From positions 51,009-115,008 of the forward strand of contig NZ_VIUE01000020.1 of NCBI RefSeq assembly GCF_007828215.1: DNA of 64,000 nt, in the 5' to 3' direction. The notes beneath the pieces were generated by a model. The model had not been told where the DNA came from and ran no database searches. It saw only the letters and a program-made list of their open reading frames with translations. The DNA is from Pseudomonas sp. SJZ074 (GTDB lineage Bacteria; Pseudomonadota; Gammaproteobacteria; Pseudomonadales; Pseudomonadaceae). Every line of letters begins with the position of its first letter. The stretch's first letter is position 1. This document shows positions 7,372 through 14,184 of this stretch, piece by piece. The translations under genes and the position numbers were made by a program.

Positions 7372-8789
7372 TGCCGCTGGGGATCCGCATCTTTCTGGTC
7401 TATGTGCTGTTCATCGGCCTGACCGGGTATTTCGTGCTAGGCACGGTGATCGAGCAGATCCGTCCCGGCGTGCGTCAGTCCACCGAGGAAACCCTGGTGG
7501 ACACGGCCAACCTGATGGCCGAGATCCTGCGGGACGATTTCAAGGCCGGGACCCTCAACCAGAATCGCTGGCCACAGTTGCTCAAGGCCTACGGCGAGCG
7601 TCAACCGGCGGCGACGATCTGGGGCCTGCCGAAGAACCAGGTCAGCCATCGCATCTATGTCACGGATGCCAGGGGCATCGTGGTACTCGACTCCAGCGGT
7701 GTGGCCGTGGGCCAGGACTATTCACGCTGGAACGATGTCTACCTGACCCTGCGCGGTCAATACGGCGCCCGCTCGAGTCGCAGCGTGGCGGATGACCCGA
7801 GTTCTTCAGTGATGCACGTCGGTGCGCCGATCCGTGATAACGGCCGGATCATTGGCGTGGTCACCGTGGCCAAGCCCAATAGCTCGCTGCAGCCTTATAT
7901 CGACCGCACGGAACGGCGACTGCTGCTCTACGGGGTCGGCTTGATCGGCCTCGGCCTGGTACTGGGGGCGTTGCTGTCGTGGTGGCTCAGTTCGGCGCTG
8001 CGCCGCCTGACCGCCTATGCCCAAGCCGTCAGCCAGGGGCAACGGGTGGAAGTGCCGCATTATCGCGGTGGCGAGTTCGAACAACTGGCGCACGCCCTGG
8101 AGCACATGCGCACGCAGCTCGAAGGCAAGGCTTACGTCGAGCGCTACGTGCACACCCTGACGCACGAACTCAAGAGCCCGCTGGCGGCGATTCGCGGCGC
8201 CGCCGAGCTGTTGCAGAGCGACATGCCCGCCGCGCAGCACCAACGCTTTGTCAGCAACATCGACAGTGAAAGCGTGCGCATGCAACAGCTGATCGAGCGT
8301 TTGCTCAACCTGGCCCAGGTCGAACAGCGCCAGGGGCTGGAAGAACAGGTCGCGGTGCCGCTGGCGGGGTTGCTGGAGGAACTGATGGAGGCCCGTAGTG
8401 GCTGGATCGAACGCCGGCAATTGCGGGTCGAGCGGCACATCGCCGCCGACCTGGCGCTGACCGGCGAGGCGTTTCTGTTGCGCCAGGCCCTGGGCAACCT
8501 GCTGGACAACGCCCTGGATTTCACTCCTTCAAACGGGTTGTTGCGCATCAGTGCCGGGCGCAGCGGCAATCGTATCGAGATCCGCCTGTTCAATCAGGCC
8601 GAGCCGATTCCCGACTACGCCCTGCCGCGCCTGAGCGAACGTTTCTATTCCCTGCCGCGTCCAGACAGCGGCCGCAAGAGTACCGGCCTGGGGCTCAACT
8701 TCGTGACGGAAGTGGTGCAGCTGCATGGCGGTGAGTTTGGTATCGGCAATGTCGAGGGCGGGGTGGAAGTGGTGCTGCGGCTGCCCTGA
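7371..8789 (+). CDS. creC: Sensor histidine kinase CreC
   Basis: A 472-residue inner-membrane sensor kinase. There is a membrane helix at residues 5-27, a periplasmic sensor of about 155 residues, a second helix near 183-205 followed by a HAMP region, an H-box HTLTHELKSPLAAIRG with the phosphorylated His, an N-box (LGNLLDNALDF) and a G-box (GLGLNFV). Translationally coupled to creB (ATG overlaps the TGA). The cognate regulator is CreB and the inducing condition in P. aeruginosa is inhibition of the non-essential PBP4; the direct ligand is unknown. Length and order fit CreC. Confidence 0.92.
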   Translation: MPLGIRIFLVYVLFIGLTGYFVLGTVIEQIRPGVRQSTEETLVDTANLMAEILRDDFKAGTLNQNRWPQLLKAYGERQPAATIWGLPKNQVSHRIYVTDARGIVVLDSSGVAVGQDYSRWNDVYLTLRGQYGARSSRSVADDPSSSVMHVGAPIRDNGRIIGVVTVAKPNSSLQPYIDRTERRLLLYGVGLIGLGLVLGALLSWWLSSALRRLTAYAQAVSQGQRVEVPHYRGGEFEQLAHALEHMRTQLEGKAYVERYVHTLTHELKSPLAAIRGAAELLQSDMPAAQHQRFVSNIDSESVRMQQLIERLLNLAQVEQRQGLEEQVAVPLAGLLEELMEARSGWIERRQLRVERHIAADLALTGEAFLLRQALGNLLDNALDFTPSNGLLRISAGRSGNRIEIRLFNQAEPIPDYALPRLSERFYSLPRPDSGRKSTGLGLNFVTEVVQLHGGEFGIGNVEGGVEVVLRLP

Positions 8790-8818
8790 AAGCCAATCTG
8801 TCGGTCAATACACACCTT

Positions 8819-8900
8819 GTGGGAGCGGGCTTGCTCGCGAAGGCGATGAACCAGTCGACACTGTTGTCACTGACCCACTGCCTTCGCGAGCAAGCCCGCA
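8819..8900. repeat. REP pair (GCGGGCTTGCTCGC class)
   Basis: Two REP units in inverted orientation (TGTGGGAGCGGGCTTGCTCG at the left, its complement at the right) separated by about 30 bases, between creC and creD. It can fold into a long hairpin and may lower creD expression relative to creBC. Confidence 0.85.
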
Positions 8901-8910
8901 GGTTCTCCAG

Positions 8911-8929
8911 TCTCCACACAATCTCCACA
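8911..8929 (+). promoter_or_regulatory. Direct repeat TCTCCACA x2, candidate CreB box of creD
   Basis: TCTCCACA occurs twice at an 11-base period, so TCCAC-N6-TCCAC matches the known cre/blr-tag TTCAC-N6-TTCAC at four of five positions in each half. It lies 66 bases before the creD start, the gene most strongly controlled by CreB in P. aeruginosa. Binding is inferred. Confidence 0.45.
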
Positions 8930-8994
8930 TTGCCCACATAAACAGCCCACACAGCGCCGCCAGACTCTTCCCATTCGAACAGGGAGAGCCCCAC

Positions 8995-10368
8995 ATGAAC
9001 CGCAGCCTCGCCATAAAACTGGGCATGATCGCCCTATTGATTCTCTTGTTGATGATTCCGCTGTTGATGATCAACGGCCTCATCGACGAACGCCAATCCC
9101 TGCGCGACGGTGTATTGCAGGAGATCGCCAGCAGCTCCAGCCACAGCCAGCAGCTTATCGGACCGATGATCGTGGTGCCGTTTCGCAAGGATGTGCGGGT
9201 CTGGAACACCAACGAGAAGACTGGTGTGCGTTTCCTGGAAACTGTCGAGCAGAGTGGTGAATTGTATTTCCTGCCGGAGCAGTTCGAACTCGACGGCCAG
9301 GTCCGGACCGAGACCCGTGCCCGAGGGATCTACGAGGCGCGGTTGTTCCACGCCGAGAACCGGATCGATGGCCGCTTCAAGGTGCCTGAGCGCTATGGCC
9401 TGGCCGCCAAGGATCTGGCCGATTACCGCTTCGACGAACCCTACCTGAGCGTGGGCATCAGCGACATCCGTGGTATCGAGAATGCACTGACCCTGAAACT
9501 CAACCAGCAGTCGGTGGATTTCTTGCCCGGCTCGCGGGTCGGCTGGCTGGGGCAGGGGGTGCATGTGCCACTGCCGATGGTCAACGCCCAGAACAGTGCC
9601 GAACTGACCTTCGGTTTCGATCTGAGCCTGCAAGGCACCGGTGAGTTGCAGATTCTGCCGGTGGGCAAGACCAGCAAGGTCCACCTGACCGCCGATTGGC
9701 CGCACCCGAGCTTCATCGGCAACTACTTGCCTGTCAGTCGCGACATCAACGAGAAAGGCTTCAGCGCCGACTGGCAGACCTCGTTCTTCTCTACCAACCT
9801 TGAAGAGGCGCTGCAGAACTGCGTGTCGGGCGAGAGCTGTGAAACGTTTCGCAGCCGTGCCTTCGGCGTGAGCTTCATCGACCCGGTGGACCAATACCTC
9901 AAGAGCGACCGGGCGATCAAATATGCATTGCTGTTCATCGCCCTGACGTTCGCCGGCTTCTTCCTGTTCGAAGTGCTCAAGAGTCTGGCGGTGCACCCGG
10001 TCCAATACGCTCTGGTGGGTGTGGCGCTGGCCTTCTTCTACCTGTTGCTGCTGTCACTGTCGGAGCACATCGGCTTTGCTCCGGCGTACCTGTTGTCGGC
10101 CAGCGCCTGTGTACTGCTGATCGGGTTCTACGTCTGCCATGTACTGCGCAGTGTGAACCATGGCCTGGGTTTCTCGGCGGGGTTGGCGGCGCTGTATGCC
10201 TTGCTCTACGGCCTGTTGAGCGCCGAAGACTACGCACTGTTGATGGGCTCGCTGTTACTGTTCGGCCTGTTGGGTGTGTTCATGGTGCTGACCCGCAAAC
10301 TGGACTGGTACGGGGTCGGATCGAAGCCTGCGCCTGTCATGACTTTCGATCTGGGGGAGGTGAAATGA
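8995..10368 (+). CDS. creD: Inner-membrane protein CreD
   Basis: A 457-residue inner-membrane protein from the ATG at 8995, preceded by AGGGAGAGC. One N-terminal helix (residues 8-27) is followed by a large periplasmic domain of about 270 residues with an early SSSSHSQQLIGPMIVVPF segment, then a cluster of five or six membrane helices in the last 160 residues. This architecture and length fit CreD, the major CreBC target, linked to envelope stress and colicin E2 or beta-lactam responses; its biochemical role is unknown. Separated from creC by a REP pair and a candidate CreB site, so it probably has its own promoter. Confidence 0.92.
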   Translation: MNRSLAIKLGMIALLILLLMIPLLMINGLIDERQSLRDGVLQEIASSSSHSQQLIGPMIVVPFRKDVRVWNTNEKTGVRFLETVEQSGELYFLPEQFELDGQVRTETRARGIYEARLFHAENRIDGRFKVPERYGLAAKDLADYRFDEPYLSVGISDIRGIENALTLKLNQQSVDFLPGSRVGWLGQGVHVPLPMVNAQNSAELTFGFDLSLQGTGELQILPVGKTSKVHLTADWPHPSFIGNYLPVSRDINEKGFSADWQTSFFSTNLEEALQNCVSGESCETFRSRAFGVSFIDPVDQYLKSDRAIKYALLFIALTFAGFFLFEVLKSLAVHPVQYALVGVALAFFYLLLLSLSEHIGFAPAYLLSASACVLLIGFYVCHVLRSVNHGLGFSAGLAALYALLYGLLSAEDYALLMGSLLLFGLLGVFMVLTRKLDWYGVGSKPAPVMTFDLGEVK

Positions 10369-10450
10369 GCCGGTCGCTGGGGTTGCGGGAGGATCGGCGG
10401 GAGCGGGCGAGGCTGGTGGCATTGATTGCCGGGCTGTTTCCTTTGGACTT

Positions 10451-10537
10451 GTGTCGGCCTCTTCGCGAGCAAGCCCGCTCCCACAGGCCCGGCTCAGATC
10501 CTGTGGGCGCGGGCTTGCCCGCGAAGAGGCCGGCACA
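10451..10537. repeat. REP pair in the creD-gst interval
   Basis: Two inverted REP units (CGCGAGCAAGCCCGCTCCCA, then TGTGGGCGCGGGCTTGCCCG) extended by matching GGCCTCTTCG / CGAAGAGGCC arms. It lies between two convergent genes and probably serves as a bidirectional 3' structure. Confidence 0.85.
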
Positions 10538-10549
10538 ATCGATACAAAC

Positions 10550-11179
10550 CTAAACCCTGGGTACCGTCTCCAGCATCGAAGGCCGCAAGCTCACCTCGGC
10601 AAACCATGCCGCCAGCTGCGGACGGGCCTTGCGCCACTCCAGGTCGGGATGGCGCAGGTCCAGGTAACCCAAGGCGCAGGCGACGCTGATGGACGCCACG
10701 TCAAAATGGCTGGCCAGTTCGGCAATCGCCTCGGCTTCGAGCATGTCCAGGGCACGGCGAATCTTGTCCCGTTGGGCATCGAGCCATTCGTCCCAGTGCT
10801 TTTCCGTCGGACGCAGGGCGGTTTCATAGCGGATCATCACCGCCGCATCCATGATCCCGTCGGCCAGGGAGGCCAGGGTCAGACGCCGCCAGCGGGTCGC
10901 GCCGTCACGGGGGATCAGCGGGTTGCCGACATGCTGGTGGTCGAGGTAATCGAGGATGACGCGGCTGTCGTGGATCACGCTGCCGTTGGCCAGGCGCAGG
11001 GCCGGGATTTTGCTCAGCGGGTTGTCATCGATCAGCTTCTGGTCCGGCTTGACGGGCGTGAGCTGGCTGAGCTGCAACGCGACGCGGTCCTGCTGGCCGG
11101 TTTCGTGCAACAGCACCAGGACCTTGCGAACGAAGGGAGAGGCGGGGTTGTGGAACAGCGTCATGCTGGGAACGGACAT
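10550..11179 (-). CDS. Glutathione S-transferase family protein
   Basis: A 209-residue cytosolic glutathione transferase-like protein started at the ATG at 11179. The N-terminal thioredoxin-fold domain begins MTLFHNPASPFVRKVLVLLHE, with the S-x-F-V-R-K glutathione-site motif and the cis-proline block NPLSKIPAL followed by DSRVILDYLD; the all-alpha C-terminal domain follows with the conserved SVACALGYLDLRHP. It resembles E. coli YibF-type GSTs. Substrate unknown. It is a single gene, convergent with creD across a REP pair and downstream of the MFS transporter gene on the same strand by 100 bases. Confidence 0.88.
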   Translation of the reverse strand: MSVPSMTLFHNPASPFVRKVLVLLHETGQQDRVALQLSQLTPVKPDQKLIDDNPLSKIPALRLANGSVIHDSRVILDYLDHQHVGNPLIPRDGATRWRRLTLASLADGIMDAAVMIRYETALRPTEKHWDEWLDAQRDKIRRALDMLEAEAIAELASHFDVASISVACALGYLDLRHPDLEWRKARPQLAAWFAEVSLRPSMLETVPRV

Positions 11180-11246
11180 GGCAACGTCTCGATCAGGGGA
11201 GGATATCGCGCAGCATAACGCGATCGTCCAGGCGCAAGGCAGGGGG

Positions 11247-11267
11247 ACCGGGTCGCAGTGACCCGGT
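11247..11267 (-). terminator. Hairpin after the MFS gene
   Basis: ACCGGGTC-loop-GACCCGGT, 13 bases beyond the transporter's stop codon on the minus strand. It lacks a T-run, so it is only a possible weak terminator or RNA-stability structure. Confidence 0.4.
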
Positions 11268-11279
11268 CTGTGTCTTGGA

Positions 11280-12581
11280 TCAGGTGGCTGGTTGGAGGGT
11301 ATGCGGCTCCAGCGGTGCTGGCGTTGCCGGTTGTTGCTTGAGTTCCCGGGCGACGGTCCAGACGATGAACGCGGCAATCACGTCAAAAATCGCCAGCATC
11401 ACGAACAGCGGGCTGTAGCCGATTTGGGTCACCATCACGCCAAACAACAGCGTGAAGGCCGCAGCGCCCAGGTAACCGAACATACCGCCCATACCGGTGG
11501 CGGTGGCGACTTCATTCTTGCCGAACGAGTCGGATGTGATGGCATACAACGCCCCCGACAAGGTCTGGTGGGCAAAGCCGCCAATGCACAGCAGGGCAAT
11601 TGCGGTGTACGGACTGTCCACCAGGCCGATGCAGGCCGGGCCAAGCATGCAGGACGCGCCGAACAGCAAGACCATCTTGCGGGAGGTGAACAACGACACC
11701 TTGCAGTATTTGTGGAAGAGCGGACTCAGGTAACCGCCTAGCACGCAACCCAGGTCGGCGGCCAGGAACGGCAGCCAGGCGAACATCGCGATCTCCTTGA
11801 TGTTCATGTGTCGCTCGGTCATCAGGTACAGTGGGATCCAGGCGTTGAAGGTCTGCCAGGCCGGCTCGGAGAGGATCCGGGCGCTGGCGATGGCGTAGAA
11901 GTTGCGGCTGGCGATGATCTTTTTCCAGCTGCCTTTCTTCGGGTTCTGCTCCTGGAAGTGGGCTTCCTGGCCGCTGATGATGTAATCGCGTTCGGTGTCG
12001 CTCAGGCGCTTCTGGTCGCGCGGGTGCTTATAGAGAACCAGCCAGAGAAACGTCCAGGCGATGCCCAGGCCGCCGACGATCAGAAACGCCAGTTCCCAGC
12101 CACTGTTCAGAATTGCCCAGACCACCAGCGGCGGAGCCAGGACGGCACCGATCGACGAGCCGATGTTGAACCAGCCGATGGCGACCGAGCGCTCCTTGGC
12201 GGGGAACCATTCGGTCGAGGCCTTGACAGCGGCGGGCAGCCCGGCCGCTTCCGTCAGGCCAAGCAGGCCGCGGAAAAATGCCAGGCCTTGCCAGCCCGAG
12301 GCCATTGCTGCTGCGGCGCAGGCGATGGACCAGGCAAAGGCGAAAATGGCGAAGCCCATCTTGGTGCCGATCGCATCGATGATGTAGCCGGCCACCGGCT
12401 GCATCAGCGCATAGCAGACTTGCCAGGCGACGACGATGTGGGAGTACTGCTCGGTGGAGATACTCATCTCGCTCATCAGGGTCGGAGCCGCTACCGAGAG
12501 GGTATTACGGGCCAGGTAGTTGACCATCAGGCCGGCCGTGACCAGGCCGACCATCCACCAGCGGATGCCTTTGATTTTCAT
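11280..12581 (-). CDS. MFS transporter, anion:cation symporter (ExuT-like)
   Basis: A 433-residue inner-membrane transporter with about twelve hydrophobic helices. The NYLARNTLSVAAPTLMSEM region at residues 21-40 and the loop GLTEAAGLPAAVKASTEWFPAKERSVAIGWFN are typical of the anion:cation symporter family (hexuronate, glucarate, galactonate and related organic anions). A central hydrophilic loop separates the two halves. The ATG at 12581 follows GGTGAAG; a GTG three bases earlier is less likely. No catabolic neighbours are present, so the substrate cannot be inferred. Two small dyads upstream may be operator sites of a GntR- or other HTH-type regulator. Confidence 0.85.
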   Translation of the reverse strand: MKIKGIRWWMVGLVTAGLMVNYLARNTLSVAAPTLMSEMSISTEQYSHIVVAWQVCYALMQPVAGYIIDAIGTKMGFAIFAFAWSIACAAAAMASGWQGLAFFRGLLGLTEAAGLPAAVKASTEWFPAKERSVAIGWFNIGSSIGAVLAPPLVVWAILNSGWELAFLIVGGLGIAWTFLWLVLYKHPRDQKRLSDTERDYIISGQEAHFQEQNPKKGSWKKIIASRNFYAIASARILSEPAWQTFNAWIPLYLMTERHMNIKEIAMFAWLPFLAADLGCVLGGYLSPLFHKYCKVSLFTSRKMVLLFGASCMLGPACIGLVDSPYTAIALLCIGGFAHQTLSGALYAITSDSFGKNEVATATGMGGMFGYLGAAAFTLLFGVMVTQIGYSPLFVMLAIFDVIAAFIVWTVARELKQQPATPAPLEPHTLQPAT

Positions 12582-12625
12582 CACTTCACCATCAATTATT
12601 TTTGGAGTTGGTGTCGCTGTTGTAG

Positions 12626-12638
12626 GTTGTCGTACAAC
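12626..12638. promoter_or_regulatory. GTTGT-CGT-ACAAC dyad upstream of the MFS gene
   Basis: A 13-bp palindrome of the sort bound by GntR/FadR-family regulators of sugar-acid genes, 44 bases upstream of the transporter start. Inference from pattern only. Confidence 0.35.
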
Positions 12639-12666
12639 ATTGGCCTTTATAGGAGTGCAAGGAATA

Positions 12667-12680
12667 ATTTGTCAACAAAT
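12667..12680. promoter_or_regulatory. ATTTGT-CA-ACAAAT dyad upstream of the MFS gene
   Basis: A perfect 14-bp palindrome about 85 bases upstream of the transporter start, in an AT-rich patch. It may be a second operator or an upstream activator site. Confidence 0.3.
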
Positions 12681-12778
12681 ATGTCAGAGACTTGGCGCTT
12701 TCAGGGCGCCCAAGGGCAGGGGTGTCGTCGTATGACTTGGCGGTGAATGGGGGCTTTCGATTGCAGCGTTCTGCCAAC

Positions 12779-12958
12779 TCAGCGGCGCGGGACCAGTCCC
12801 CACACCGCCACAACAGAAGGGATGCCCAGCCCCAGCCAGCTCATGGCATCCCAGGGGCCATCGCCGAGCAATGCGCTGAACAGCCCGGCTGCGCAAAGAG
12901 CGCCGATTGCTGTGGGTATGCCGAACACTTTCCAGAAACTTGACTGTCGGGGCTTCAC
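12779..12958 (-). CDS. 59-residue membrane protein coupled to the PepSY gene
   Basis: This gene is hidden inside a longer open frame. It starts at a GTG at 12958 that overlaps the PepSY stop as GTGA, with AGGGAGG eight bases upstream. The product has a basic start (KPRQSSFWK), a hydrophobic segment (IPTAIGALCAAGLFSALL), the motif GDGPWDAMSW and a second hydrophobic segment ending in PRR, so it spans the membrane twice. I remember similar tiny proteins following PepSY reductases in siderophore loci, including next to foxB-like genes of P. aeruginosa. A helper or stabilising subunit of the reductase is the likely role, inferred from coupling. Confidence 0.7.
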   Translation of the reverse strand: MKPRQSSFWKVFGIPTAIGALCAAGLFSALLGDGPWDAMSWLGLGIPSVVAVWGLVPRR

Positions 12959-14085
12959 GAAAGCGCCTCCCTGTCGACAGCCGTGCGCCGGGTCGCTCGA
13001 CGCCGCGCTATCCAGAGATAAACACCACTGCCAAGGACGATGATGGTCAACACGTCCAGGGTCGCCCAGAAGACCTGCATCGGCCTGCCGCCGTAGTCGC
13101 CGAAATGCAGCGGCAGCGACAGGCTCATGACGTCCATGTACCAGGGCCGCTCGGCCACGGCGGTGACATCCAGGGTGCTGGCGTCGATCAATACCGGTGT
13201 CAGCAGATGGGAGGTCAGGTGGGTGTTGCCTTTCATGAACACGCCATAGTGGTGCTGGCTGGAAAACAGCGTGCCGGGGAACGCGATAAAGCTCGGCTCC
13301 ATGTCTGGAGCAGCTTCTCTGGCGATGTCGAGCAGGCGCGTGGCCGGCGCCAACTGAGTCAGCGGCGGGGCGTTGCGGTAGGGGTCGATCATGGTGCTGA
13401 GGCTGTCGTTGCGCCAGGCGGCAATGATCAGCTCGGCGCACGCGGCAATCACACCGGTCACGCCTACTGTCAGCGCCCAGACCAGCGTGACCACGCCAAT
13501 CAGGTTGTGCAGGTCGAGCCAGCGCAGGCGGGTCGACTTGTCCTGGCGTACGGTGGCGAACTTCAAGCGCCGCATGAACGGCAGGTACAGGACCACGCCG
13601 GAGATAAGGGCAATCACGAACAGCAGGCCCATGAACGCCAGAAACAACTTGCCTGGCAGGCCGGCGAACATGTCCACATGCAGGCGCAGCATGACCATCA
13701 TGAAGCCGCCATTGGCCGACGGCATTTCCAGGACCTCGCCAGTGCGCGCATCGAGCATGAAGGTGTGGGAGGCGTTGGGTTCGGTGTCCGGCGTCGGTGC
13801 CATGATGGTGATGACGCCGTTGGGGTCGTCTTCGTCCCAGCCAAAATACTGCACCACTTCACCTGGCCGATGGGCCTTGGCTTTCTCCACCAGTTGCTGA
13901 AGGTCCAGCTGTGGAGTGTCGGCGGGCATTTCCCGGAATTTGGGGGCATCGCCCAACAAGTGCTCGATTTCGTGATGGAAAATCAGTGGCAGCCCGGTAA
14001 TTGCCAACATCAGCAGGAACATCGTGCAGATCAGACTGCTCCAGGTGTGGATGAAGGACCAGCGGCGGATGGTTTTGCTTTTCAT
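12955..14085 (-). CDS. PepSY-domain ferrisiderophore reductase-like membrane protein (FoxB-like)
   Basis: A 376-residue inner-membrane protein of the PepSY-associated TM family. The first helix follows MKSKTIRRWSFIHTWSSL; then come a periplasmic domain, helices around residues 150-175 and 200-230, a second periplasmic domain, and a final helix. Conserved histidines in the helices (SFIHTWSS, RLHVDMF, DLHNLIG, LHFGDYGG) could bind haem or metal, as proposed for FoxB, which reduces ferric siderophores in the periplasm. Position directly after the TonB receptor matches fox loci. The start at 14085 lacks a strong ribosome site; a TTG ten codons upstream is an alternative. Confidence 0.82.
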   Translation of the reverse strand: MKSKTIRRWSFIHTWSSLICTMFLLMLAITGLPLIFHHEIEHLLGDAPKFREMPADTPQLDLQQLVEKAKAHRPGEVVQYFGWDEDDPNGVITIMAPTPDTEPNASHTFMLDARTGEVLEMPSANGGFMMVMLRLHVDMFAGLPGKLFLAFMGLLFVIALISGVVLYLPFMRRLKFATVRQDKSTRLRWLDLHNLIGVVTLVWALTVGVTGVIAACAELIIAAWRNDSLSTMIDPYRNAPPLTQLAPATRLLDIAREAAPDMEPSFIAFPGTLFSSQHHYGVFMKGNTHLTSHLLTPVLIDASTLDVTAVAERPWYMDVMSLSLPLHFGDYGGRPMQVFWATLDVLTIIVLGSGVYLWIARRRATRRTAVDREALS

Positions 14086-14130
14086 GGAGGATCCGAATGC
14101 GGAAGGTTCATGCAACTAGGTCCAAGTTCA

Positions 14131-14162
14131 TTGTGGCGAGGGGATAAATCCTCTCGCCACAA
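14131..14162. repeat. Inverted repeat between receptor and PepSY genes
   Basis: TTGTGGCGAG and CTCGCCACAA arms surround a 12-base centre. It lies between the receptor stop and the PepSY start and could attenuate read-through or protect the receptor mRNA 3' end. Similar 'GTGGCGAGGGGAT' palindromes are common in this species group. Confidence 0.6.
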
Positions 14163-14184
14163 GCGCCCCCCAAAGGCTAACTGA

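Noticed and set aside
10365..10553. A 62-codon frame after creD
   Set aside because: It runs through a REP pair and has no ribosome site or family features.
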